Below the pieces are notes generated by a model, which saw only the letters and a program-made list of their open reading frames with translations, had not been told where the DNA came from and did no database searches. Of a stretch of 64,000 nucleotides of DNA, positions 1 to 9,006 are shown piece by piece (position 1 is the first letter of the stretch; each line of letters opens with the position of its first letter). The stretch is from contig NZ_SJOF01000001.1 in assembly GCF_004331255.1 (NCBI RefSeq), positions 372,001-436,000 on the forward strand, read 5' to 3'. Made by a program: the position numbers and the translations under genes. This DNA is from Acinetobacter sp. ANC 4173. GTDB lineage: Bacteria > Pseudomonadota > Gammaproteobacteria > Pseudomonadales > Moraxellaceae.

Positions 1-2
1 TT

Positions 3-776
3 TCAAAGCCACGCTTGGGTATCATCTGCCACAGGTGTTCCATGCATCACATGCTGAATCATGGCATAGGCGATACTGCCCTTGAACGGAATTTCGGGCA
101 ATTGATCAAACTTGAAAAATTGTGCATCACTGAGTTCATTTTCCTGAATCTGAATATCCCCTGCGTGATATTCCGCCTTGAAGGCCATCATCAGATTGCT
201 GGGAAACGGCCACGGCTGACTGGCCAGATATTGAATATTTTTAATCTGAAGCCCGACCTCTTCTAGCGTCTCACGGCGTACAGCGTCTTCCAAGGTTTCC
301 CCGACTTCGACAAATCCAGCAATCAAACTGTACATCTGGGTTTGGTTACGGGCATTTTTCGCCAGCAGAATTTCATCTGTACCTCGGGTAATGATGGTAA
401 TCACACAAGGATTCACCCGCGGATATTGGTTATAACCACAAGATGGACAGACCATAGCATACTGACTGACGTGCTGCTGGGTGGCATGACCACATTTACT
501 GCAAAAGCGATGATTACGGCGCCATTCCAGTAACTGTACCGCACGGCTGGCTTGTTCAAACTGCGGCCTGCTCCAAACTTGTACCAGTTGTCTGATCGGA
601 ACCAACTGATAACCTTCTGGCACAGGCTCATCCTCTTTCAAATCCCGTGCAATGATCTCACCATTTTCCGATAGGTTCAGATCATGTTGAAGTCTTGCTA
701 CCTGCGGCAACTGGAAATGATCATCTACAAGTAATTGTTGCTGTTTAAAAATATACGCTGTTGAATGCATGCTCAT
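3..776 (-). CDS. nudC: NAD(+)/NADH diphosphatase NudC
   Basis: NudC hydrolyses NAD(H) and de-caps NAD-capped RNA. The protein is 257 aa, the normal family length. A four-cysteine zinc site (CSKCG and CPSCG) lies near residues 93-115, followed by a Nudix box starting GFVEVGETLEDAVRRE near residue 155. The SQPWPFP motif that distinguishes NADH pyrophosphatases is present near residue 187. The start is the ATG at 776 because an AGAGGAT ribosome site lies just upstream. A strong intrinsic terminator sits directly before that ribosome site (see 792-823), so expression may depend on read-through. The gene is complete: its stop codon is at 3-5. Confidence 0.93.
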   Translation of the reverse strand: MSMHSTAYIFKQQQLLVDDHFQLPQVARLQHDLNLSENGEIIARDLKEDEPVPEGYQLVPIRQLVQVWSRPQFEQASRAVQLLEWRRNHRFCSKCGHATQQHVSQYAMVCPSCGYNQYPRVNPCVITIITRGTDEILLAKNARNQTQMYSLIAGFVEVGETLEDAVRRETLEEVGLQIKNIQYLASQPWPFPSNLMMAFKAEYHAGDIQIQENELSDAQFFKFDQLPEIPFKGSIAYAMIQHVMHGTPVADDTQAWL

Positions 777-791
777 GACAATCCTCTAATT

Positions 792-823
792 AAAAAAAAT
801 CCCATACAGAGGTGTGTATGGGA
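792..823 (-). terminator. Intrinsic terminator in the nudC leader
   Basis: Read on the minus strand, a perfect 9-bp stem (TCCCATACA/TGTATGGGA, 6-nt loop) is followed by eight T residues. It lies only about 16 nt before the nudC start codon and directly before its ribosome site. It could end a small leader RNA from the 824-1120 region or act as an attenuator of nudC. Confidence 0.75.
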
Positions 824-1148
824 CAAAACCAAGGAAGCATACAAGGAGTAACTTCAATTCAAATACTAGGCGTAAGCTGCCTGAATCGCAACAACAATAA
901 TTTATATCTATTTGATTAAAATCACATAATTTTCACACCGACTATGCATTAAACAATGATTGAATTCGAGTATTGCAGAATGGCTTGAAATTTTTATAGA
1001 TAAATACAGCTTTGCTCAAGTGATGATGATTTCTGTGCAATGGTTGATCCGCATCTGACACAGTCACTTTGGGGTGATCTGTATTTTCACAAAAAATTGA
1101 GCTGCCTATATTTACACTATTCTAGTGTTTATAAACTTTGAGATTGGT
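824..1148. other. Divergent intergenic region between nudC and photolyase
   Basis: No convincing protein gene is visible in these 325 bases. The stretch is AT-rich and should hold the promoters for nudC and the photolyase. A minus-strand transcript from here would end at the hairpin at 792-823, so a small RNA is possible but not shown. Confidence 0.4.
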
Positions 1149-2672
1149 ATGCGTTTCGGTTTAATTCTGGGAGACCAGCTTCATCATCAGCTCGCTACGC
1201 TCAAAGTACTGGATCGCTCTCAGGATGTAATCCTGATGGCCGAAGTGGTTGAGGAAGCCACTTATGTCGCCCATCATCCGCAGAAAATTGCCCTAATTTT
1301 TAGTGCGATGCGTCACTTTGCCAAGGCGCTAAAGGCTGATGGTTGGCGTGTACGTTATCATGCTTTTGAATCTGATAGTCCTATTCGTAGCCTGCTGGAT
1401 TTTGTGCAGTCACAACAACAACTGTTCCCCGTAACAGAACTGGTAATTACTCACTGTGGAGAATACCGCCTACAGCAGCAGATTGAACAGCACTGGAGCC
1501 AGCAGCTACAACTGCCCGTACAGTGCCTGAATGACGACCGTTTTTTCTGTAGTCTGGAGCAGTTCCGCCACTTTGCCAGTCGCCACCAAACACTACGTAT
1601 GGAATATTTTTACCGAGAAATGCGCAAGCAGACTGGTTACTTGATGCAGGGACAGCAGCCCATAGGGCAACAGTGGAACTATGACAGCGCCAATCGCAAG
1701 GCTTGGTCGGGCAGTCCGCCTTTACCCCCGCCACTGCATTTTCAACGGGATCAGATTGATTTAGATGTGCTTGAACTAGTTGAACGGGAGTTTTGTCAGC
1801 ATTCTGGAAGTCTTGCCAATTTTCGTTGGGCCACCACACGCAGTAATGCGCTGCGTGTGCTGGAACATTTTATTGCCCATAGTTTGCCTTATTTTGGTGA
1901 TTATCAGGATGCCATGGCGCAGGGTACAGACACGCTGTTTCACAGCCTGCTCTCACCTTATTTAAACTGTGGCCTGCTGTTGCCCAAAGAAGTCTGTGAT
2001 GCGGCAGAAGCTGCTTACCATACCGGTCATGCACCACTGAATGCAGTTGAAGGTTTTATCCGGCAGATTCTGGGTTGGCGCGAATATGTACGAGGGATTT
2101 ACTGGCTGTACATGCCGGAATATGCCAACCGCAATGCACTACAGCATTCGTCACCGCTGCCGCAATTTTACTGGACTGGCCGTACCCAGATGAACTGTAT
2201 GGCGGAATGTTTTCGCAATACTTTCCAACATGCCTATGCACATCATATCCAACGTTTGATGATTACTGGCAACTTTGCCCTGTTAAGTGGAGTAGACCCG
2301 CAGCAGATCAGTGAATGGTATCTGGCGGTCTATGCCGATGCCTATGAATGGGTAGAACTACCGAACACGCTGGGCATGGTGATGCACGCAGATGGTGGCT
2401 TAATGGCCAGCAAACCTTATGCCGCTTCGGGCAATTACATTCATAAAATGTCAGATTACTGCAAGCACTGTAGCTACAATGTCAAAACCCGTATCGAACC
2501 GGACAGCTGTCCGTTTAACAGTCTATACTGGTCTTTTATGATCCGACATGACGCGATATTTCGTACGCATCCACGTATGGGCATGATCTATCGGCAACTG
2601 GATAAACTGAAAGATCGGCAGCAGATTATCACCCATGCGCAGCAGCTCCTCAGTCGGATTGATGAGTTATAA
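1149..2672 (+). CDS. Iron-sulfur bacterial cryptochrome/(6-4) photolyase (PhrB/FeS-BCP type)
   Basis: A light-driven DNA repair flavoprotein of the FeS-BCP group, which repairs (6-4) photoproducts using FAD and carries a [4Fe-4S] cluster. The N-terminal domain starts MRFGLILGDQLHHQ, typical of this group. Counting from the ATG at 1149 (507 aa), cysteines fall at 350, 438, 441 and 454, which as I recall are exactly the cluster-ligand positions of Agrobacterium PhrB. This supports both the family call and the start. A GTG eight codons upstream (1125) is the alternative start, but the GAG ribosome site fits 1149 better. It is followed directly by a DUF2256 gene and a convergent DUF2805 gene, both common neighbours of this family. 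Confidence 0.9.
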   Translation: MRFGLILGDQLHHQLATLKVLDRSQDVILMAEVVEEATYVAHHPQKIALIFSAMRHFAKALKADGWRVRYHAFESDSPIRSLLDFVQSQQQLFPVTELVITHCGEYRLQQQIEQHWSQQLQLPVQCLNDDRFFCSLEQFRHFASRHQTLRMEYFYREMRKQTGYLMQGQQPIGQQWNYDSANRKAWSGSPPLPPPLHFQRDQIDLDVLELVEREFCQHSGSLANFRWATTRSNALRVLEHFIAHSLPYFGDYQDAMAQGTDTLFHSLLSPYLNCGLLLPKEVCDAAEAAYHTGHAPLNAVEGFIRQILGWREYVRGIYWLYMPEYANRNALQHSSPLPQFYWTGRTQMNCMAECFRNTFQHAYAHHIQRLMITGNFALLSGVDPQQISEWYLAVYADAYEWVELPNTLGMVMHADGGLMASKPYAASGNYIHKMSDYCKHCSYNVKTRIEPDSCPFNSLYWSFMIRHDAIFRTHPRMGMIYRQLDKLKDRQQIITHAQQLLSRIDEL

Positions 2673-2675
2673 ACC

Positions 2676-2819
2676 ATGAAAAAGCAACATCTTCCTGAAA
2701 AAATCTGTATTCACTGCTTACGCCCTTTTAACTGGCGTAAGAAATGGCAACGCTGCTGGGAAGAGGTCAAATACTGTTCTGAACGATGCCGACGTGAGTC
2801 CAAACAGCGCCCAAAGTAA
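2676..2819 (+). CDS. DUF2256 small cysteine-rich protein
   Basis: A 47-aa protein beginning MKKQHLPEKICIHCLRPF and ending in a basic tail. Two CxxC-like pairs (CIHC near residue 11 and a later C...C in YCSERC) suggest a small zinc-binding fold. DUF2256 proteins are found beside cryptochrome/photolyase-related genes. Their function is unknown, though a role with the photolyase is a reasonable guess. The gene starts 3 bases after the photolyase stop, so the two are very likely co-transcribed and translationally coupled. Confidence 0.8.
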   Translation: MKKQHLPEKICIHCLRPFNWRKKWQRCWEEVKYCSERCRRESKQRPK

Positions 2820-2824
2820 AGCGC

Positions 2825-3079
2825 TTAGAAACGCTTGTACTGCCTTGAACAATAAGCCCGAATTACATCAGGTGAACGCAACTGCACATGCTTTGTTTTT
2901 CGGCCTGTTACCCTTTTACGCCACATTTTAAAACTCGAAGGTTTCATATTTTCACGCATTAAGCGAATCACTGCAGTTTCATTCAAACCATACTCAAGTT
3001 GGATGGCTTCAAATGGGGTTCGATCTTCCCAAGCCATTTCGATAACTCTTGATAAATCCTGTTCAGCAAATTTATTCAC
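2825..3079 (-). CDS. DUF2805 / TIGR03643 family protein
   Basis: A small basic protein of 84 aa. It has a helix-turn-helix-like middle (FEAIQLEYGLNETAVIRLMR) and a conserved basic C-terminal half (MWRKRVTGRKTKH). This family usually sits next to FeS-type photolyase genes, as here, where it converges on the photolyase/DUF2256 pair with a 5-base gap. I choose the GTG start at 3079 because AGGA lies six bases upstream. The longer reading from TTG at 3100 has no ribosome site. Nucleic-acid binding is plausible but unproven. Confidence 0.75.
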   Translation of the reverse strand: MNKFAEQDLSRVIEMAWEDRTPFEAIQLEYGLNETAVIRLMRENMKPSSFKMWRKRVTGRKTKHVQLRSPDVIRAYCSRQYKRF

Positions 3080-3100
3080 GCCATCCTCATTTTTAATCAA

Positions 3101-3882
3101 ATAATAGTAAAAGCTATTTTTTTAACACTTAAAGCATCAACAAACGCTATCGACTCCCTTGTACAACTTGGATCTCTTTTGATTCGGTGAAGAGCATAAA
3201 AATATGGGCATGAATTTTTTGTGATTTTTTTCATCTTTAAGCTAGTTTTTACTACAAATGAAACTGCGCCATAGCGATTGGTTACGTGCAACCATTGAAT
3301 TTCTACATTCCACATCTGTAAGTTGTCTCAACATTGACCCACACAAAGCAAAAATAGGGTCAAATGGCTTTGGACAGAATCAGATAGCACAGCCAATAAA
3401 AAACCTTAAAACATTGAATTAAAAGACTTTTATATATTCAGATGAACATCTCTGAATTAAATTATGCTGGGGATGGTGTCTGAATAACTCAGGCCCTAAA
3501 CTAATCAAAACAAAATATATCTCATGGTTTAATTATCCATATGTATCCATTTTTCACATGAACAACTGACCAATCTTGTACCAGTTACGATAGAATATTT
3601 TTAGAAATCGGATTTCAACAACATGTTAAATGAATGCCTTCGAAGACTTATCAAAACTTAGCCCCCTAAATACCCCATACGCCTATTGCAATCAACAAAT
3701 TGATATATAAATTCGAACTTATTATGAAATACTAAACTTTGAATTAGTGGATACTCTGGGCCTAGCACTAATCACTGCAACACCTCACCCAGTAAACCAT
3801 AGACTTAATTTGTTCTGTGCTGATTGGGCTACCACCGCTCCTCCTATTTCTAAAAATACAAACACTTTTTTAATTTTTGCAA
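3101..3882. other. Gene-poor AT-rich stretch
   Basis: About 780 bases with no gene I can support. Short open frames occur on both strands but lack ribosome sites and recognisable protein character. I saw no tRNA, insertion sequence or repeat array. It may be a decayed remnant. Confidence 0.4.
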
Positions 3883-4722
3883 TTATCGAATATATTTTTT
3901 CATTCCTGCATTTGCTGAAAGTGCAAAATTAATAATTACATCTGACTGAAACTCTTTTTTTATATATTTCAGACTGACTGGATTGCAACTTAACGCATAT
4001 TTCAAAATTTTCTCTGAATATTCTTTTAAAAACTGGATCACAAAAGCCCGCTGCGCTATTGCTTTCAGCCATACATCTTCATAGTACACCTCAATATGCT
4101 GAATCGCATAAGGCCGAAGTTTCACTGCATACTCACACAACTCTTTACTTGGATGATCCATAAACTGAATAGACATTGGATTATTTTCAATCGCCATCAG
4201 GCACATGGCTGGCGTTGGGTGACGAATGTCCCGAATAGTCATGCCATCTTTACGTAATGCCATGTAGCAAAGAGCTTCGGTCTGTTCCTTCACATATTTA
4301 ATCGCTTGTGGATTCGATTGCACGGCTGCCTGACAAATCTGCTGTGTTTGTTGTCTGACATATTTCAGTGCAAATCCATTTTGCTTTACTGCAGCTAAAC
4401 ATATTTCTGCATTTTGAAATAAGATATACTGCAGTGCCAATCCTTCATTTTGTACAGCGGCCAAAATCATTTCATGGCTAGGTTCAAGGATATATTGCAA
4501 TAAGTCACCGTTTTTCCGAACCGCCATTAAACATAAATCTTCAGTTTGTTTTTTTACATATTTAATCGCACGTGGATTTTGTTTAATCGCCTCATAACAC
4601 AAACGGTTATCCTGTTTTTCTAGGTATTGTAGATATAAACCATGCTCTTTCACTGCATTTAAATCCGCTTCATAACTCGGGTAATACAATTTTTTATATT
4701 GAATCATCTCAAAATTACTCAT
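3883..4722 (-). CDS. DUF4116 repeat protein
   Basis: A 279-aa protein built almost entirely of repeats of about 23-25 residues with the pattern C-x-x-A-V/I-x-x-N-G/P-x-x-L/I-x-Y-V/I. At least nine copies can be followed from about residue 15 to the end. This is the DUF4116 (PF13475) pattern, an alpha-helical repeat probably used for protein contacts. There is no signal peptide or membrane segment. The start lies right beside the terminator of the upstream catabolic operon (4728-4756), with no clear ribosome site, so basal expression may come from read-through. Function unknown. Confidence 0.75.
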   Translation of the reverse strand: MSNFEMIQYKKLYYPSYEADLNAVKEHGLYLQYLEKQDNRLCYEAIKQNPRAIKYVKKQTEDLCLMAVRKNGDLLQYILEPSHEMILAAVQNEGLALQYILFQNAEICLAAVKQNGFALKYVRQQTQQICQAAVQSNPQAIKYVKEQTEALCYMALRKDGMTIRDIRHPTPAMCLMAIENNPMSIQFMDHPSKELCEYAVKLRPYAIQHIEVYYEDVWLKAIAQRAFVIQFLKEYSEKILKYALSCNPVSLKYIKKEFQSDVIINFALSANAGMKKYIR

Positions 4723-4727
4723 TTGAG

Positions 4728-4756
4728 AAAAGGTGTAGCAACTTGCTACACCTTTT
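4728..4756 (-). terminator. Terminator of the catabolic operon
   Basis: A near-perfect hairpin (AAAAGGTGTAGCAA / TTGCTACACCTTTT, minimal loop) lies directly after the aldolase stop, with a T-rich end on the minus strand. It marks the 3' end of the long minus-strand operon. Confidence 0.8.
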
Positions 4757-4760
4757 AGGT

Positions 4761-5786
4761 TTATGCCTGTTGCTGTTTCAGCATATTCAGCGCGACATCG
4801 ACAATCATGTCTTCCTGACCACCCACCATGCGACGTTTACCCAGCTCAACTAAAATATCGAAAGCAGACAGACCGTATTTTTCCGCAGCCGTTTCGGTAT
4901 GACGTAAAAAGCTGGAATATACCCCTGCATAACCGAGTGCCAGCGTTTCACGATCGACTCGCACTGGACGTTCCTGTAATGGACGGACAATATCTTCCGC
5001 CGCATCAATCAGCTTTTTCACGTCACAGCCGTGATTTAAGCCCATGCGCTGTACTGCTGCAATAAACACTTCTAATGGCGCATTGCCTGCCCCTGCACCC
5101 ATACCCGTCAGGCTGGCATCAACACGGTTACAGCCATGTTCCAACGCCACAATGCTATTGGCAACACCTAGACTGAGGTTATGATGTGCATGCATACCGG
5201 TTTCAGTTTCAGGCTTCAGCACCTCTTTCATGGCTTTAAATCGGTCGGCAATGTCATACATATTCATCGCACCGCCAGAATCCACCACATAGATACACTG
5301 TGCCCCATAACTCTCCATCAGTTTGCCTTGCTGGGCCAAGCCCTCAGGGGTATTCATGTGGCTCATCATGAGGAAACCAACCGTATCCATGCCCAGTTCA
5401 CGCGCATATTCAATATGCTGGCGGGAGACATCGGCTTCGGTACAATGCGTTGCTACACGCACCACGCGCGCGCCAGCATTGTAGGCTGCTTTTAAGTCAT
5501 GCACCGTGCCAATGCCCGGGAGTAATAGCGTAGCCACTTTGGCCTGTTTCACTTCACTGGCGACGGCTTCAATCCACTCCAGATCGGTATGCGCGCCAAA
5601 ACCATAGTTAAAGCTGGAACCCTGCAGACCATCACCATGCGCCACTTCAATGCTGTCAACCCCTGCTTCATCCAAAGCACGGGCAATTTGACGAACATGG
5701 TTGAGTGAATACTGATGACGAATGGCATGCATGCCGTCACGCAGCGTGACATCCGAAACATAGATTTTACGTTGTGGATCAATCAT
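4761..5786 (-). CDS. mhpE: 4-hydroxy-2-oxovalerate aldolase
   Basis: A class II pyruvate aldolase that splits 4-hydroxy-2-oxopentanoate into pyruvate and acetaldehyde, the last carbon-carbon cleavage of meta-cleavage pathways. At 341 aa it has the family length. The N-terminus shows the metal-binding motif [13 protein letters not shown] near residue 13. A second metal motif, [11 protein letters not shown], appears near residue 198. It is encoded 3 bases after its channelling partner, the acylating acetaldehyde dehydrogenase, as usual for the DmpG/DmpF and BphI/BphJ pairs. It is the last gene of the operon. Confidence 0.95.
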   Translation of the reverse strand: MIDPQRKIYVSDVTLRDGMHAIRHQYSLNHVRQIARALDEAGVDSIEVAHGDGLQGSSFNYGFGAHTDLEWIEAVASEVKQAKVATLLLPGIGTVHDLKAAYNAGARVVRVATHCTEADVSRQHIEYARELGMDTVGFLMMSHMNTPEGLAQQGKLMESYGAQCIYVVDSGGAMNMYDIADRFKAMKEVLKPETETGMHAHHNLSLGVANSIVALEHGCNRVDASLTGMGAGAGNAPLEVFIAAVQRMGLNHGCDVKKLIDAAEDIVRPLQERPVRVDRETLALGYAGVYSSFLRHTETAAEKYGLSAFDILVELGKRRMVGGQEDMIVDVALNMLKQQQA

Positions 5787-5789
5787 CTT

Positions 5790-6746
5790 TTATGCTCCTT
5801 CTGCCGCGGTTTGTGTTTGATTTAAATGGGTTTCCGCAAAGCGTTCTGCGGCTGCGAGGGCTGCACTGGTCATAATGTCGAGGTTGCCTGCATAGGCCGG
5901 CAAGTAATGTGCAGCCCCTTCCACTTCCAGAAAGATGGAGACTTTTAAGCCCGGCAGTTTGCCTAATCCTGAAATATTTAAAGGACGGGCGACATTAAAT
6001 TCTTCAAACTGAACTTCCTGCTTTAAGCGGTAGCCCGGTACGTAAGCATGTACCGCTTCTGCCATGTCTTTGACTGATTGACGAATCGCCTCCTGATCGG
6101 CACCGAGTTCAGCAAAGCAATACACCGTGTCACGCATGATTAAAGGCGGTTCAGCCGGATTCATAATGATGATGGCTTTACCTTTTTGCGCACCACCGAC
6201 TTCTTCAATCGCTTTAGACGTGGTTTCAGTAAATTCATCAATATTGGCACGCGTTCCCGGCCCAGCAGACTTGCTGGCAATCGAGGCAATAATTTCTGCA
6301 TAGTGAACTTTGGCTACACGAGAGACAGCATGCACCATGGGAATGGTCGCCTGACCACCGCAGGTTACCATGTTGATATTCGAAGCATCGAGATGCTGAT
6401 TCAGATTCACCACGGGTACCACATAAGGGCCTATGGCTGCGGGTGTCAGGTCAATCACTTGAATGCCATACTGTTGCAGCACGGCATTATGATGCGCATG
6501 TGCCCCTGCTGAAGTCGCGTCAAAGACAATTTTAATGTCTTTAAAACTTGGCAGTTTTAATAGACCTTCGACACTTTCTGCGGTGGTTTCAAAACCAAAA
6601 CGTGCGGCGCGTGCCAAACCATCCGAGTTTGGGTCTACCCCAACCATTGCACCCATTTCTACGTAGTGTGCATTGCGCATGATTTTAATCATCAGGTCAG
6701 TGCCGATATTGCCTGAACCAATGATGGCGCATTTAATTTTTGCCAT
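5790..6746 (-). CDS. mhpF: Acetaldehyde dehydrogenase (acylating)
   Basis: Converts acetaldehyde plus CoA and NAD+ to acetyl-CoA, using the aldehyde passed from the adjacent aldolase. The protein is 318 aa from the ATG at 6746, beginning [19 protein letters not shown], a Rossmann NAD site. The catalytic cysteine lies in the [12 protein letters not shown] motif around residue 130. The start is fixed by AAGGAT about 10 bases upstream. An open frame continues 12 codons further upstream but has no such site. The gene sits between hydratase and aldolase genes in the canonical lower-pathway order. Confidence 0.95.
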   Translation of the reverse strand: MAKIKCAIIGSGNIGTDLMIKIMRNAHYVEMGAMVGVDPNSDGLARAARFGFETTAESVEGLLKLPSFKDIKIVFDATSAGAHAHHNAVLQQYGIQVIDLTPAAIGPYVVPVVNLNQHLDASNINMVTCGGQATIPMVHAVSRVAKVHYAEIIASIASKSAGPGTRANIDEFTETTSKAIEEVGGAQKGKAIIIMNPAEPPLIMRDTVYCFAELGADQEAIRQSVKDMAEAVHAYVPGYRLKQEVQFEEFNVARPLNISGLGKLPGLKVSIFLEVEGAAHYLPAYAGNLDIMTSAALAAAERFAETHLNQTQTAAEGA

Positions 6747-6781
6747 GCTCTCTATCCTTATGTTCTTATTTGTCCGAGCCA

Positions 6782-7567
6782 TTAAGCGCTGAAAGCCGCG
6801 GTAACTGAACCCAAACCGTCGATGTTTACCTGATAGGATTCACCTGCCTGCACCGCCACCATGGGACCGAGTGCACCGGTCAGTACAATGTCACCCGCTT
6901 GCAGTGGACGACCGCGTTTGACCATTTCATTTGCCAGCCAAATCGCAGCATTCAGTGGATTGTCCAGACAGGCTTTGCCAATCCCTTCTGACACCAGCTC
7001 ACCTGCGCGGGTCATTTGCATACGGCAGTTCACCCAATCCACATCAGCCAGTTGCACTTGCTTCTGTCCAAGGACAAAAGCCGCGGAAGAGGCATTATCG
7101 GCCACGGTATCCAGCAGGGAAATTTTCCAGTGTTCAATCCGGCTATCCACGACTTCAATGGCTGCCACGGCATAATCCGTCGCGGCGATAATGTCTTCCA
7201 GACTGTGCTGGTCTTGGGTTAAATCTGCTTTTAAAACCAGTGCAATTTCTGCTTCCACTTTGGGCTGGATCAGTTTGGAAAATGCAATGCTCTGTCCATC
7301 GACATAAGCCATATCGTCAAACAGCATGCCGAAATCGGGTGAATCGACACCGAGCTGTTTCTGTACCGCAAACGAAGTCAAACCGATCTTTTTACCGACC
7401 AAACGGCGCCCATTGGACAGTGCGCGCTGGGTATTGATATCCTGTACCGCATAGGCATGGTCAGCAGTCGCTTCATTCCCTAAACGCTCACGAATGGGTG
7501 CAATCGCTGTCCGATTTTGTTCTGCTTGATATAAGGCATCTGCAATTGCATGTGTATTTGCCGACAT
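6782..7567 (-). CDS. mhpD: 2-oxopent-4-enoate (2-keto-4-pentenoate) hydratase
   Basis: Adds water to 2-hydroxypenta-2,4-dienoate to give 4-hydroxy-2-oxopentanoate. The protein is 261 aa, the family norm, with the FAH-like fold. Metal-ligand acidic residues are visible in the [12 protein letters not shown] stretch near residue 104. The VGKKIGLTS motif near residue 57 is typical. It precedes the acetaldehyde dehydrogenase and aldolase, so the three together form a complete lower meta pathway. A 130-base gap with a hairpin (7651-7684) separates it from the upstream VOC gene. Confidence 0.93.
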   Translation of the reverse strand: MSANTHAIADALYQAEQNRTAIAPIRERLGNEATADHAYAVQDINTQRALSNGRRLVGKKIGLTSFAVQKQLGVDSPDFGMLFDDMAYVDGQSIAFSKLIQPKVEAEIALVLKADLTQDQHSLEDIIAATDYAVAAIEVVDSRIEHWKISLLDTVADNASSAAFVLGQKQVQLADVDWVNCRMQMTRAGELVSEGIGKACLDNPLNAAIWLANEMVKRGRPLQAGDIVLTGALGPMVAVQAGESYQVNIDGLGSVTAAFSA

Positions 7568-7650
7568 CGACTGCTCCTTTTGTTTGTTTTAGGCAAAGCT
7601 TCGCCCGAGCATGTCTGCCCTAATATTTTTTAAATGATCTTGATAAATCT

Positions 7651-7684
7651 CAGCCCTAATCGAAAGACGATGCAATCAGGGCTG
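7651..7684 (-). repeat. Intra-operon inverted repeat
   Basis: CAGCCCT and AGGGCTG flank a 20-base loop in the gap between the VOC gene and the hydratase gene. There is no T-run after it on the minus strand, so it is more likely an mRNA processing or stability element than a terminator. Confidence 0.45.
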
Positions 7685-7697
7685 ATGCCGTAATGGT

Positions 7698-8237
7698 TTA
7701 GTCGGTAATACTGACGTTTTTACCGCTTTTCAGTTCTGCCATGCGGTCATTCAGTTCACCATCGACATAATACAGTTCGGTAAAGCAGCCAATCTGTTCA
7801 CGAGTATCGAAATAGGCCCAACGACAGTTGCCAAATGGCCCTTCAAAGAAACCAGCCATAGCTTTAGGAATACCCAAATCTAGATAATGTTGTTCTGCCT
7901 GTGCATATTCAGCGGCATCTTTTTGACGGAAACCAATATGATGTGGCCCTTTGCCTTTATCATCCAGCCAGTCTTTATAGACACTGCTGCCGCTATCATG
8001 GCGTGCCAGTTCAATTAAAGTTTCACCGGCAAAGCCATAGGCACAGCTAAACTGGAAATCGCCCGGCTGACCGTAATATTCTTTCTCTTTTTGGGTTTGA
8101 GATAAGCCTTCCGCGACATTCCAAACTTCAACACCATTGGTCTTGCTGAAAAAATCCATCGCCTGCTGCAAGTCTTCAACCACAAAACAGATCTGGTCAA
8201 AACGTTTGCTCAGCATATTGTGTACTGCTTGAGTCAT
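7698..8237 (-). CDS. VOC (glyoxalase-fold) family protein
   Basis: A single-domain vicinal-oxygen-chelate protein of 179 aa. Possible metal ligands are a histidine in GPHHIGFRQ near residue 107 and a glutamate in FTELYYVDGE near residue 154. The N-terminal half (FDQICFVVEDLQQAMDFFSK) has the usual VOC beta-strand and helix. It resembles methylmalonyl-CoA epimerase-like members rather than the two-domain ring-cleaving dioxygenases of this cluster. The location between the ferredoxin and lower-pathway genes suggests an isomerase or dioxygenase step of the pathway, but the reaction cannot be assigned. Confidence 0.75.
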   Translation of the reverse strand: MTQAVHNMLSKRFDQICFVVEDLQQAMDFFSKTNGVEVWNVAEGLSQTQKEKEYYGQPGDFQFSCAYGFAGETLIELARHDSGSSVYKDWLDDKGKGPHHIGFRQKDAAEYAQAEQHYLDLGIPKAMAGFFEGPFGNCRWAYFDTREQIGCFTELYYVDGELNDRMAELKSGKNVSITD

Positions 8238-8247
8238 GGCTGATTCC

Positions 8248-8466
8248 TTATGCAGATTCTAAAATACGGAAACTGATCGCTTGCGCTGGGCATGAGCCTG
8301 CCAGCTCTTTCACTTCATCTTCACGGTCAATATCGACAAAATGCATTTTTAGATTGGCCACCTGACTGCCTTGCGGAATTTCAAAAATGTCTTCCGACAT
8401 GAGGCACATGCCATAACCTTGGCATTGGTGAGTGTCTAACAAAATTTCAATTTTTTGATTGCTCAT
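8248..8466 (-). CDS. [3Fe-4S]-type ferredoxin of the ring-hydroxylating dioxygenase
   Basis: A 72-aa electron carrier with cysteines at 15, 21 and 59, the last followed by proline. This is a CxxYxxC...CP motif, the pattern of single-cluster [3Fe-4S] (or atypical [4Fe-4S]) ferredoxins known from P450 systems and from phenanthrene and phthalate dioxygenases of actinobacteria. It lacks Rieske CxH/CxxH motifs. The ATG at 8466 is chosen because AGG lies 9 bases upstream; an ATG three codons earlier abuts that site. It is encoded just after the oxygenase subunits, so it very probably feeds electrons from the reductase at 18297-19541 to the Rieske oxygenase. Confidence 0.85.
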   Translation of the reverse strand: MSNQKIEILLDTHQCQGYGMCLMSEDIFEIPQGSQVANLKMHFVDIDREDEVKELAGSCPAQAISFRILESA

Positions 8467-8508
8467 GAGATTCATCCTTTAATTTCAAATCCAGCGGACG
8501 GTTTCTGA

Positions 8509-9006
8509 TTACAGAAACACGCCCAAGTTAGGCGTACGTAAAACAGCTTCGGTGAGAATGGCTTTACGTTTGAGTAAGCGAGCACCCTGCTCAGTAATTT
8601 TTAGTGTATCTACACGACGGTAAGGAATGATATCGCCCTGTTCATCGTGGCCGCGCTGACGGTACATAATGGTCGCGCTGTGTACATTCACCACATCTGC
8701 CTGTTCCGTTGGCTCAATCATGACACTGCCAATCACCCGCAATGTGCGGGATGGCGGCACTTCTGCCCATGCCTGACCCGATGCCATACGGTCAATACGC
8801 ACTTTGATATGGGCTTTTTTATCCAGTATGCGGTAGGCTTCGCCCGGAAATTCATCTTTAAAATGGTATGCACTGATGCGCAACGGCACTTCATAGACAA
8901 TTTCATCATCCAAAAGTGCATACCATTCATCAAAACGGCGTTCATCCAACAGCAATGCTTCCTGCGCCAAAAAATTGTGTACGGTGTTGTGAGTTGAATA
9001 ATCCAT
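8509..9006 (-). CDS. Aromatic-ring-hydroxylating dioxygenase, beta subunit
   Basis: The small, structural subunit of a Rieske non-haem iron oxygenase, with the SnoaL/NTF2-like fold. It is 165 aa, a usual length. The N-terminal FLAQEALLLDERRFDEWYALL segment is highly typical of the family. The start ATG overlaps the stop of the alpha-subunit gene (TAATG), a sign of coupled translation and equal subunit production. No catalytic metal ligands are expected in this subunit. Confidence 0.93.
   Translation of the reverse strand: MDYSTHNTVHNFLAQEALLLDERRFDEWYALLDDEIVYEVPLRISAYHFKDEFPGEAYRILDKKAHIKVRIDRMASGQAWAEVPPSRTLRVIGSVMIEPTEQADVVNVHSATIMYRQRGHDEQGDIIPYRRVDTLKITEQGARLLKRKAILTEAVLRTPNLGVFL

Noticed and set aside
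3747..3932. A 61-codon frame in the gene-poor stretch
   Set aside because: It runs into the 3' end of the DUF4116 gene on the other strand and has no translation signals.
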